From the NCBI GenBank assembly GCA_029641185.1, contig JAPWGK010000018.1, forward strand, positions 62,001 to 126,000: 64,000 bases of DNA. The letters are read 5' to 3'. The notes beneath the pieces were generated by a model. It was given only the letters and a program-made list of their open reading frames with translations, had not been told where the DNA came from and did no database searches. This document shows, piece after piece, positions 36,033 through 48,200 of this stretch. Source of the stretch: Pseudofabraea citricarpa. Its lineage: Eukaryota > Ascomycota > Leotiomycetes > Helotiales > Dermateaceae. The translations under genes were made by a program, and so were the position numbers. Position 1 is the first letter of the stretch; every line of letters begins with the position of its first letter.

Positions 36033-37564
36033 ATGGCCGCGTAAGATTTCCCCCTTTTTCAAGATAGCCTCCCGAACCGATCGCTAAATCAGAGGGAGAA
36101 AGAGACCCTCAAGCAAACACTGTCCAGCTCGAGGATGGCTATCTAGAGACCGTTACCTATCACAACCGCGATTATCAAAGCCATGCCCTGAACAACCAAA
36201 TATATTTTGCGCCTACTGATGAGGTATAGGTTTCCTGGCTTGAGCCGTCACCGAAAATAGATGACGTTGACGTTGACGTTGACAGGACGAGATGGAGCGA
36301 TTGAGAATCCAGCACGATGTTCTCAGTCGTTGCTTTGATGGACGCCTAGTCTTCCCGCCCCTAACGCGCCTCAGAAGAGTCCTTGACTGTGGCTATGGCA
36401 CGGCATCTTGGGCGATAGAAGTGGCAGAACAAAATCCGCGATGCGAAGTGGGTTCCTCCAAAAAAGCTTGCAGAATATTCTCTTCTGGCCTCCGCTAGAA
36501 GTCTAGCTGCCTACTTAAGCATATTATCAACTGCCCTGTATTACATCGCCCACTACACGGGCAGAAGCTGCTAGGGGCGAAGACTTGAAAGCTCGCCTGG
36601 TTTAGATGATGTGGCAATCTGCTAATGGCTTGTTACAGGTAATAGGCGTCGACATAAATCCAACGATGCAACCCGACGAGATTCCAGATAATCTCTACCT
36701 GCAAGTCGACGACTTAAATAGGAGGTATGGTGTGCTCTCTCTCGACATGCCGAAGCATACTGTGCTCTGACAGGATGAAAACAGGTTCACCTGGCAAACG
36801 AATTATTTTGACCTCGTCCATTCTCAAAATATGGCCGCTGGAGTTCATATAAATAGGTGGCCGCGGTATCTTCGAGACATGTATCATACAATCCGACCAG
36901 GTGGATGGTGTCAGTTGGTTGAAATCCACTTCAATGTTCAATCCGACAACGGCACTTTAACAGACGGTCAGTCCACACTGCACAAATGAGAAGGTAGAGA
37001 CGCTAATGTGAAATCAGGACACGCACTGCGACAATGGTCTGCCACGTATCTTGAGAGCCTGAACGACGTCAAGAACCTGCGGGCACCTCTCCGACTTCGT
37101 GAGATGCTAACAACAGCTGGGTTCGTTGATATTGAGCACCGAGTGATTCCGCTACCAACGTGTGGATGGCCTACTGGTTGGTAAATGCATACGCAAGATA
37201 AAGAAAGAGGCTAAGTGTCTCGATTGTGATAGAACCAAGAGAGCGCGATATAGGTCTAGTCAACCGAGATAATGTCCAACGGCTATTGTCGTCAATGGCT
37301 CTCTACCCTTTTGTTGAACGACTCGGGTAGGTTTGGCGTTTCTGGCTGTCGTTTTGATTAAAGGGCTAAGTATAGACAGAATGCCCCTGCAGGATGCACA
37401 GTTACTCATAGCTAACGCACGACATGAGGCTGACAACCCAGCATTTAAGGCAAGGCAGCTAATTAGCTATATCTTATCCGTGTTGCCGAGTGCTCGCTAA
37501 ACAAGACCAGGCATATTTCCCACTATATGTGTATATTGGCAGAAAACCACGCTCTCATCGTTAA
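36033..37564 (+). CDS. UMTA/TAM-type methyltransferase, nine exons
   Basis: A 311-residue class I methyltransferase related to fungal UMTA and LaeA-like proteins of secondary-metabolite clusters. Proposed exons are 36033-36040, 36103-36223, 36286-36447, 36639-36724, 36785-36966, 37018-37176, 37233-37326, 37380-37449 and 37511-37564. The frame closes exactly. The body begins with the family stretch LEDGYLETVTYHNRDYQSH, then DEDEMERLRIQHDV. SAM motif I is LDCGYGTASWAIEVA, followed by VIGVDINPTMQPDEIPDN. Later motifs are FDLVHSQNM, IRPGGWCQLVEI and the end AYFPLYVYIGRKP. The first junction is the weakest point: the upstream CAG and GAG acceptors give the wrong phase or a stop, so AAG at 36102 is used. 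The last intron has a GC donor. Substrate unknown. Confidence 0.8.
36263..36285 (+). repeat. GACGTT tandem repeat forming a 3' splice site
   Basis: Almost four GACGTT units end with the intron acceptor GACAG of the UMTA-like gene's second intron; the next exon starts GACGAG. Confidence 0.75.
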
Positions 37565-39167
37565 AAGGCAACCCTAGCCTAGTCGATGGCTATATTCGGA
37601 GCATGGAATAAAATGATATGCTTTCTTGTATTTCAAAGTCCTTCTTGATCTGGTCCTGGGAGCTCGTGTTTGCCAGTGTTTGACTTCTCTGAGAGAATAG
37701 TTTGATTAGTAGAGAGAGTGCGACTCGTGTATAGGCTTCTCATAGCACTGCATTGAATGACCTCGAAGGTGGCGTAGAGATAAGATAGGGCCGTATTTTG
37801 TAGTTGCATATTTCTGACCAGATCCTACTTGATGATGCTTGTTCTGACTCGAACACGAGGGCAGATTGCAGCCAGCTAGTGCTTTATTGATTACGAAGGT
37901 ATGATCTCATACAAGAAAGTAATCTCGCATTCAAAATACCGTCCAGCAGTCAAGTCATGAGTTGAGTTTAGTGATTTTGGACTGCAGTAGCCGTGTTGTC
38001 TGCCTCTTGAGTGAGAGATAGATGATAGCATGGCGTTTCTGGTTAAGAGGCGTCGCCTTGAGGCACTCCTAATCAGAATGTCGAGGTGTACTTCTTGACT
38101 GAATTTGCGCTACTGGGGTTACTATGGCGGCTGTCACGGAGTGTGCTGTTATTTGTGATAGTGAACTTGTTTGTAGTTTGGAGTTTGGACGCGCCCCCCT
38201 TGAGCCAGGGGCAGACGGGCCCTCTCGGCACCACAGCATGTGCAGCTGCGAATGATGACTCTGTTCTTACTGCGCAAGATAGAAGATGATGGAAGGCGCT
38301 GCATCATGGCGATATATGCTCTGGAGGCATGGCTGGTAAGGTGGGCGTCGTTGGCCTCCCAACTGAGCCGGAGTTGGCTCCGGGCATGGAGGATGATGAC
38401 AACAACAACAGCGACAATCATCACGTCTCGAAAGGTGCAAGATGATGGTGGTGTAGGGACTGGCGATGGCGATGGCGAGCAGTATCGCAATCGTGGCAGG
38501 CTGTGTGCAGGGCAGGTCAAGGTGCTCGGTGCCTTTGACCTTGGGCTGAGGAATGCGCAACTTTTAGAAGGGCCATCCTTGTATGCTTGTCACGACCCGC
38601 AACGGAGAAATCACCACAAATACTTGGTGATGGCTTCGAGCACGCGTCTAAAGAGGAGAGAGGAGAGAGGAGAGAGGAGAGAGGGAAGAGGAGTGTAAGA
38701 AGTAGGGCGAGCCCTGTCCTCCCTGTGCTACCACTAACTCATGGCCACCCGATTACATAGGGGACCCGTACACGTCTACCTCTCCGCTCTCCTTTTTCTT
38801 ACTGTCCCGTTGACCTCTCATCTTTCACATTCATATCTCGTTTCTCGGGGCACAACTCGCGCCTCTCCCACCAACATGTTGGATCTTATGGCACGATGCC
38901 GATAGGACAATCAGCTCCTCTGCATTAATCACATCCCCTTCTCGGCTTTGTGCATGCATGAGGAACCTAATCATGTGAGTCTTGGCTCTGTCGTAGCCTA
39001 TCTAGGACAGCTTTACATGGGGGTACGTGTGGAAGACGGGGATTCTACAGAGGCGGGCATGGGATTCATTTCACGATTGCTGTCCTGGCTGGGTGGTGGC
39101 TCTGGCCCCGATGCCCTTATGAGCAGCGTTTGCGAGGAGATGCTTTCAAATGGGTATCTACTGGTGC
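37565..39167. other. Intergenic between UMTA-like gene and TMEM184-like gene
   Basis: About 1.6 kb between two convergent stop codons. It shows no domain-bearing frame. A GA-rich GGAGA(GA)n run lies at 38642-38692, and overlapping frames on both strands near 38150-38700 are low-complexity and unsupported. Confidence 0.5.
38642..38692. repeat. GGAGA purine-rich repeat
   Basis: Tandem AGAGGAGAG units, purine-only on the plus strand for about 45 bases. Confidence 0.8.
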
Positions 39168-41480
39168 TCAGGGGTTTTCTCGTGGTGATTCAGATGGCTC
39201 TCCACCACCCCACACATTCTCGAAATCTTCACCCTCGAGGCCATACTTGGGCCTGATCGAAGCCTCACGCGGTTCCTCCTCCTGCCATCGCCGCGACTCT
39301 TCTGAATCTTCACCGCTGGCCTCCTGGTTGCCATCGTGGTCCAAGCCAACTGTAAAAGGTCCGTCTTCGTCTTTAGGATCAACTGCAGCTACGTCGTCGG
39401 TTGGCTCGTACCCTTCCCGAATATCCTCACCCATTTTCTTGCCGTATGTTCGACTGCAGTAAGCGTTAACGCAAAATCAAGAACAATCCAAGCGAGGAGG
39501 ACTTACACGTAGCGCTTCGGTTCTGTCTCATTCCATCCCGCACTGCCTTCTTTGCGAGCACGAACCCTCTCGGTTTCCTCTGCAGTAGTATCCTCTACGA
39601 CAAGATCGACCAATTGGCTGCGATCTGACTTGGCAGAACTAGAGGCGGATGAATGATGCCGTAGCATTCCTTTCAACATTGGGGCTCTCCCTTCTTCACC
39701 CTCAGTGGGGCTTACAGCCTTGCTCTTTCCTTTTGAGCTGCTCTTGCGCTTGGTTCGGTGACTAGTGACTTCGTCAACTGTCTCTCTAATGTTGCTGGCT
39801 CGCCGGATTTCGTGGTCCTTGGTGGGCTGTAACAGGTTGCGATTTGCAGAGGTTGTTAAAAGTCCAGGTTGTGCTCTTAGCCATCGCTCCCTCGACGGTA
39901 CATGAGCAGTGATTACAGGATACTGCAAAAATCAGTAAAAGTCAACTTAAATCCAAGGCCAAGTACAGTAACTTACATTCCAATCCCCAAATTCAAGCTC
40001 TTTTGCTCTTGAGTACAAATTCTCCTCTTCTGGATCTAGAGACTGCTCATCGACACTTCCATTACCATATCCCAAATACTGGGCATCATTCTGATTAGGC
40101 TTGGTGGGCGATAAACTTCGTGGACGACTTGGTCCTCCATCATGTCCGAGAAGTGGCGTCCTCGAGTTTGCCTGACCTGGTTTAGGTATCCAATATTTAC
40201 CTTTACCACCACGCTCGTAACGCATGCCTTCCATCATTCGAGCCACACGAGAAGCAGACCCCTCATGTGCTAGCACATTGTCTCCTGAGTCGAATAGTCT
40301 GTACTCATAGTTGTTCCCGCTGAAGGTCTCTTTTGTATCTTCGATAAGGTCTCGAACACCGAATGCATCCCGTATGGCAAATTTTACAGGCATTCTAGCT
40401 GAAGAAATGGTGTCATCGGCATAGTCATGCCAGGAGAATGCATACCAATGTGCCACTGCAAATAGTGGCATCTCACAACAAATTAAGGCATCTTGGATGG
40501 CAGCTGCAAGATTATCTGGTGTGTAGCCTTCAACGTCATCAGGAATTGCCCCGAGCCAGACCAAAATCGAGAGAAAAAAGCCTTGCCAATATGAGGCGAA
40601 GATGATGAGTTTGATGCAAAGAAACTTTGGTACCGGGCGAAATGGCTGTAAATCCTTGGACATGCATACCCAGAACATTCCCAGAGAATATAAACTCAGC
40701 GTGACGCTGATATTATAGGCAATCCCACTCCATAGATAACCTGATGTGAGACCAATATAGCCCTCTTGGTAGACTCCTGTAGACTTCATGACTATCGATG
40801 CTAGTCCCAGGACCGGTTTCAACCATGCATACTGTAAAATCCCTCGCTTGATTGCTAAAAATGTATGAGGATCTGAAATATCGACTTTTGGGAGGCAATG
40901 ATTCATTGGCCAAAGATGATCAACTGGCTCGCGCCCATGCATCATGATGATCAACGCACGTTCTCCTCCGATGTAGTTGATGAGCAGCTGGAAGAAGGTA
41001 TAAATAGTAAAAGCCTGTATATCTTTAGTCTTCGTGCTTCTCTACTGGGGAAACCACGCGACTAACCTCATATATATCCCGAACTGGATCCACAAACATG
41101 GCTACTCGTAAAGATATGATGCTTGACCAAGAAGAAATGGAGTAGATGGGCACCCTTTCAAAATCAGCAGGAGGCAAAAGATGGCAGTTACCGAGGCTCA
41201 CATTAGCAAAATTCGTATTACATATCGTTGAAGCAGTGGCTTTCGATAATTCTTGCTGGGAGCTGTTAGTCGGCTGGATATATTCTTTCGGAGAAGGAAG
41301 AGCGAGCTAACGTTTGAAACCATACTGAGCTGCGACATGGTTAGTAGCGGTGCGAGGCGAATGGTCGAGATGCACTTACACGATAGACAATAGCGATGCC
41401 ACGAGAGAGGCAACACCTGCTACGATGATCGTAGCATGAGTTAACTTCTGGCCAGTCCCTCCAGCTAGCAGTCCGCCCAT
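39168..41480 (-). CDS. TMEM184 / OST-alpha family (DUF300) membrane protein
   Basis: A 666-residue multi-pass membrane protein of the organic solute transporter Ost-alpha/TMEM184 family. Exons in coding order are 41480-41380, 41329-41312, 41255-41202, 41154-41067, 41014-39977, 39922-39507 and 39453-39168. Conserved blocks include YRKPLLQRYVIRILLMVPIY, FVDPVRDIYEAF, FQLLINYIGGERALI, VDISDPHTFLAIKRGILQY, FLCIKLIIFASYWQGFFLS, and the Cys/Glu pair ALICCEMPLFAVAHWYAFSW. Seven helices span roughly residues 1-285. The remaining 380 residues are a hydrophilic, charged, disordered tail. The second exon is only 18 nucleotides. The start is uncertain: the ATG at 41480 is the first in frame, but open reading continues upstream without an ATG, so a further 5' exon is possible. 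Role in fungi is unclear; vacuolar or endosomal localisation is plausible. Confidence 0.92.
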
Positions 41481-42202
41481 GACGGCAAACTTCAATATCG
41501 ACTTTGAGTACGCGTCGAGAAAGGAGACTCCTCCCAATGATGCAGTTGCTGTGTCCAAGATGCGTTATGGAAAGCAGGACATGATTCTTAGGGCCGGACA
41601 GCTAGTGACCTGAGCTTGTAAGAGGGTGGCTAGACAAACAATGATGGGAGATGGTAGCAGCGTGTGCGAGATTGTAGTTGTAGTCGTAGTTGTTTCGGCC
41701 GCGAGAGTGTTTGAAGTGAGTGAGTGTACGGTACTGCTGGAAAGAAAGGCTACCTTACCGTGATTGCGTAGCTCTTGCAGTAGCAGGCTCGCCTGACCGC
41801 TTTCGGGTATGGGGGTGCAAGTCCTGTTGAAGGTACGGAAGTACGAAAGTACCTAAGCAGCCCCTGCAGCCCCTGTCCCCAGTACAGCGAGCTGGTGAGC
41901 TACCTGTGCTACTACCTAGCTAGCTTACCTTAGCGAGCCTAGCTACTACTACAGCTACCTACTGTACAGTACTGTACTGTATGTACGCCTGTCGATCACA
42001 AGCAAGACATTTCGACTACTGTACTCACCTGCGCATCCGCCCAACAGCAATAACAACCACCATCGATGCCTTTGGAGCAGCTTCCTTTCGGAGGAGAAAT
42101 AAGTTCTGGCTCAGCGCAACACATGGCCCAGACTCTGCAGAGAGAGTAAGACTTGTGCAGTCATGAGCATCACCGTCCTGGCAGTTCGACGTCCCAAGGA
42201 AG
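41481..42202. promoter_or_regulatory. Divergent promoter region, TMEM184-like / CSF1
   Basis: About 720 bases. It contains a GTACTGTACAG-type cluster at 41957-41980 and repeated AGCTAC/CTAGC stretches at 41890-41960. A continuation of the TMEM184-like first exon up to 41558 is open and may be leader or an unrecognised exon part. Confidence 0.5.
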
Positions 42203-45200
42203 ATGTCTAGTGGAGGCTTGACCGCGACTTCTTTGAGACCAGACTTAGGGTTCAACTGGTAACATTCCACACTCACGCTTCTTGCTCGCAAGCTCATCTT
42301 TTTGTCCAGGGTCTTTCTCGTCGAGTTGCTTGTCTGTGGAATTGTGTACGTAGGGCCGAGCTGCATCTGGAAGTTGGGCTTTTTTTTACTAACTTTCTGC
42401 AGGACACTCTTTTTCCTCTTCTACTTTAATCGCGTGTTTGCAACCCTTGTCTCATATGGATTTCGGGCATGGACATGGCACAAATACAGAGTATACATTG
42501 ACATTCAAGCTCTACAAATATCGCTTCTAGGAGGCCGCGTCTTCTTCAAGGGCCTCAGATACCATGGGAACAACGAAACGATTCTGGTCCATAGCGGCTT
42601 TATAACTTGGACATACTGGCTGCGGAATGTCAGAGAATTAGAGATTGGGGATTTGGATGACCCAAAAGAGAAGCGCTCATCGTCCGAATCCAATAACGAT
42701 GGCGGCAGATGCAGTCAAAGCAGGACACCTGAAGATTCACAACATGAAAAGGATGGGGGAGAAGAAGCAGGTATTAAGACTGCACCGAAGCTTCCCTGTC
42801 GATTCAATATTCTCTTGACGGGGGTCGAATGGTTTGTATATAACAAAAGTGCTGCTTACGATGCAGTTCTCGCTGGAATGACCCAGGATAGTCACGGGTT
42901 TGCCAATAGTGGCACGGACGAACGGCCAGCTACTGCTAAAGCCGATTCGAAAATAGAGAAGACTGCAGGACCCAGTGATTCAGATCCGTCTGATGTGAGG
43001 TCCAAGAGTTCATTTTCGGATTCTCGAAAGGCAGATCAGCCATCAACGTTGTCCGAGAAGAGCATGTACGGCACTCAACCCCATGATTCAGAATCTCACG
43101 AGTCGACCTATGCCTCACAAGGAATAGAAACTAGTGCCACATCCCAAGGCCACACCAGCCCAGAGGGTGCTTTCATACTACGATTTCTTCCTGTGCATAT
43201 CGACTGCTCCAAGGCAGCTCTTGTTCTGGGCAATGAAAATACGAAAAGTGTGCTGATCGCAAAGGTGGATAGAGCTTCAGGGGAAATTGATGCATCGAAA
43301 TGTAGTGCTCTAGACCAATACAGACAACTAATAAATTTCGATCTCGAGCATCCCGTGGTGCAGATAAAACCAAACGACGACTATAAGGAAGACCAAACTG
43401 CTGCTGCATCGAGAATCAAGCGTGGTACAGGTAATAATCAGGATACAAATGCACCCCATATGCATACTCATTCGTTTTTCCATCGCCAAAGGCGCAAGGC
43501 ATACCATGCGCTTCAAGATCTAGTGCCGTACTTCAGAAGCTCGGTGGAATCATTCTCTTCCAACTCGAGTGGCCATCAACCCACCTCCGCCGGGGTCGGA
43601 ACAGAACCAAGCAGCTGGCAAGGACTGTCCCGATATCTGGACGAGAATGAACAGGATGATAAAGCTAGATGGTCTTCAATTGAATATGCCACTGTTTCTA
43701 CTATCATTGACAGCCCAAAGGCAAAAATGAGTTTTTATTGGGATGTTGTAGGCACTGTATCAGCAAACCCCGAGCTTTCAAAATCGAGATACGACAAAGA
43801 AGAAGTCAACATCAATGGTAGCAGAGCCCCCGAATGGGGAATCAATCTATCAATCAAAGGAGCCATTATAAATTATGGTCCCTGGGCCGATCGGCAACGT
43901 GCGGATCTTCAGAGGGTCTTTTTCCCCAGCCTATGTAAAGATTCGAAGCCAGCAAAGAGACTTGTACCTGGCCAATTTCGAGTGCCGACTGAATTCAAGC
44001 TTTACGTCCAATTTGACGAAGAAACAATTCTTCGTGTCCCTATTCGGGAGGAGTCAAAAAATTGGAAATGGACAAAGCAGGCAGATACAATGGGCACACA
44101 CCAAAGAATCCAGAAAAGAAATGGAAACAAGTCGCGCAAAAGAAAGTCTGATAAAGGTAACCCAAGTCCAGAAATCCGCCCCTTTGGATGGCTGGATATC
44201 AAGGTTGGCGCAAATGCTACTATCTCTTATGTCATGGATATGGTAGCAGGTCACTCTGGTTTCTCCAATCAACTCGCTTTGGACCTTCCCAATGTTGAGA
44301 TCACCACAAGTGTCAACCATGGCCTTCTCTGGAGGTCTAAAACAAACCAGTTGTCATGCGATCTGTCGAATCCCCTACAATGGAATACACTAAGATCGTG
44401 GAAGTTTGACATTGCAAGTCAAGGACTAGAACTTTTCATTCTTCGAGAGCACATATTTCTATTGACCGACCTTGTTGATGATTGGGGAAGTGGACCGCCA
44501 CCTGAGTATCTCACGTTCACACCATTCCAGTATATTCTCAACCTAGAACTTGTGGATTTTCAGCTGTATCTAAATGTGAACGACTCAAACATCATAAATA
44601 ATCCGTCTGACCTCGACGATAACACATTCATAGTTATTTTTGGTGCAGCTTTAACGGCAGATGTTTGCATTCCGCTAATTAATTATCGGCCTCACCGCAA
44701 CGAAGTTTCCTTCTCTATCAAGGCAAACACGGGTGGTTTAGAGCTTCATGTGCCTCCATGGAATACTCAAGCCTCGTTCCTAGCATCGATGGAGCTAGCA
44801 CAATTAAAGACTCTTGCAATTGGTGGCAGCTACCAGTATTGCTCCACAACCTCAGCAGGAAATACTGACACCCTGATACTCAATGTTCATGGTCACTCTC
44901 CATCGTGCCACTTCTATGGCTTCGTCATTCGCTACTTCCTGAAGGTGAAGGACAATTATTTTGGCGAAGACATTCACTTCAAGACTCTGGAAGAACACCA
45001 GGAGATTCTACGTGCTAAGCGTGAAGAGGTTGTTACTTCCGAAAACACACAGCCACATAAGAAGTCCAATGATCTGGATGTCATATTAGGCGTAACCGCC
45101 GATGAATCCAGTGTCATCTTACCATCCAACCTCTATTCTTCGAAGAATCATACTCGCATCGAGATTGCTACACTCGCAGCTGATATGCGCTTCACAAATT

Positions 45201-48200
45201 ATTATATGGATCTGGAAGTTGTCTTGAGCACATTAGGGTTTTCTCAAGGGAGCGAAGACGACGGTATCACAACCCCACTCAGTGCAACGTCAAGTACCCA
45301 ACTTTTCATAGACGGCATTAATGTTACCGGGAATCGCCTCTTCGGGCTACCTCCTACTGAGCCCACATATATGTGCAACTGGGATTTTGCAGTTGGTGCA
45401 GTTACAGGAGAGTGCACATCTGAGTTCTTCAAGCAACTTGTTCAGGGTGGCAACTGCTTTGCTTTTTCGTTCGATGATGACGAAAATGCACTGCCATCAA
45501 TTTCGGAAATATTACTTCACGATGTAACATTTCTTCGTCAATCTTTCGAGTCAATACATGTGTGGTTGCATGTGGACGAAGCAGCCTTCCTTATATCGAC
45601 AGGCGAGATGTCCTTATACTTCAATGACTGGGCCGGCTCCCGATACTCGACACGAGTGGATGTCAATATTCCAAAGCTGCAATTAGGCTGTGTTGATGCA
45701 GAGTCTGCATCGAGGCATAGGTCACGAACTAACCAGCCCGTCGAGACGCATGCTTTAATCGAGACCACTGTCTCATTCGCAATGATTCAGCGGAAACTTG
45801 GATTTGTTAAAGAGCGTGACTTACAGCAAGACCACATACGGCGTCACGATCAACGCACTCGTAGGACAGACTTTTTGTTACATCCGGGTATTCTGGAAGG
45901 TGCTATACCTGATGCATTTGATGTTCCCGCCATGTGTGTTCCGCCCATGCCGGTACCAGTCATGCAGGGCGGCGGCTCTCAAGCATCCACTCAAGGATCC
46001 AGCACGTCCCAAAACTCGTCTTTACGTAGTCCTCAACGTTTTGTCAAACGCAAGAGCTCTTTCTTGTCTTTCTCAAGCACAAGTCAAAGGAGTGAAAGCA
46101 GTGTTGTTCGGCCCCAGAGTTCGCTTCGAATTCGCGAGCCCTCTGTTCCGGTTTCACGGTCCCGTAGCACTCATGCTAATAAAGCAGCAAACAATCGAGA
46201 TCACCCAAGGGATGTATCTACTTCGACAGGGCGTCAGTCGTCGTTCTATAGTGCTGTTGGAGATTCTCGAGGTCTCCCACCTACTAGTGTCACATTTTCT
46301 AGTTCTTTTATCGCACCTTACTTCCCTTTGGAGTCAGTCTCTCCAGATACGAAGGACCTTCCTCCACTCAGCAAGGAGACTGAAAGTTCGTTCGCTTTCA
46401 AAATCCCTATTCTGCGCCCAGAAGATATTCACCCTGATCGTGTCAATGATGCTGCAACCCACACCAGCCTCATAATTGAACTTCCTTCTGGCATAAGTGC
46501 ATTTTGTACTCCGAAGGCCATCGAGGCTGTTGCAACCCTACTCGGTGTATTGCAACCATCAGATCCAATTGATCTACTAGATTCCCTACAAATTGAGTCT
46601 ATGAAAGACATTTTTGATCTTAACAAGCAAAAGATAATGACTGGTAAGGTTCTTGATCTTAGTGTTAGAGCTCCCGAGATCAAAGTTCGCTTCTTGAATT
46701 CTTCAGAGTCCACAACGATCGGAAGGTCTTACGATAATAAGCATGATCAGTATGATCTGTCTCTTGCTAAACTGGCTGTAACATCAAGATCCGAAACTGC
46801 TGTGAAAATTAAGGGTACTGCCAAGCAGACACGAGAATCGTCTTCCCTCCATGTGTCACTTGCTGCTGCGGGATTGTCCGCAAAAGAGCGTTTTGGCGAC
46901 TTGGACGATCCGCAAGCGGCTATCAATGGAGGTGTTGAAGATTTGGTTTTTTGGATGGCCTCAGGCGATACTACCTCAGCCAATGTCTCCCTGAAAATTA
47001 TTGAGGCTACAACAGTTAGTAGGAAGATTGAGTATCTAGCGTCGTTATTACACCGATCGAATCTGGTAGTTGAAAGAATTTCGGACACGTTCTCGGATCT
47101 ATCATTGAAGCCGCAAGAACGCCTCCAAGCCCTGACTTATCTTGTGGCAACTAGTGGCCAAGAGACCAAAGACCCTTCGTTCTTGACCAGACCATCTTAT
47201 GTGTTACGGTCTGCCACAGATCATTTAAGGACAAGCGATTCATGGAAGGTTGTCAGCAGGCTTCGTCACATGTATACCAGTCTGGACAGCAACACCCGGC
47301 AAGATATAGCTTTTCGCTGTATGGATTGCTCGAATCCGATTCCAGATGAGGCACAGCAACTGGTTCTCTCAGTTTTCGCACAATGGCGAAGCTGGGATCT
47401 AAATAACCTAAACACATGTCTTGTAATGAGAAAAGTATATGGCTCGTCAACCGATGTCTCTGCGATCGCCGTGTCCACGCAGTCGCAATCATTGCTTAGT
47501 GTCTCCTTTAGAGCCGAGCTTATTAGACTTGTTCTGGATCCTGGTCCAAAGCAGAATGAAATATCCTTTTCTGCCGTCACTACTATAGCTGAGACCAAAT
47601 CAGCTTTTCCAGAGTCCGAACCAGAACCACATACCCAACCATTACTCACCCAAAAGACAACTATACAACTTCATTGTGGGGATGCATCCATAAATCTTAA
47701 TTGGGACCTATGCGAACTAGCAGGTGATATCTTGAAGCTCTATCATCAAAATGATGCCCATATTGCTTCGCGCAGTACTTTATCGCGGGCAAAGATCGAA
47801 CAATCTACATCACCAATCAAACCTAGAAATAGTATCCATGTTGTTGTTACCTCGGGAAGCGGATCAATAGCACTTGATACAATCAATCTACATGCCGTGT
47901 CAATCAGCAAAGGACTCAAGCTCTCGTTCGTCATGGATAGCAACGCAGGGGAGGGAGGGGAGAGTTTAGCTAACATAATGATTGCAGCTGAAGCTGCAAC
48001 GTCGAAGATTCGGAGTCATTCTCAAGAACTTACGTTATCTCAACTACGCTTTCCATGCGTATTTCTTTCGTATGAGCGAGGCTCAACTACTGGCATCACC
48101 AAAAACCTATTTAAAGTTGCTGCGAGTTCCCAGGAGCTTTCATATGTTGTTCGGCAAGACACACTTGCTCTCATAGAGGTCATGGATCTCCTTCTAGGCG

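Noticed and set aside
38149..38698. Overlapping open frames of 97-152 codons on both strands
   Set aside because: Composition is driven by GATGATG, GGCGAT and GAGAG repeats; no domain, no ATG-plus-splice logic and no homologous-looking segment.
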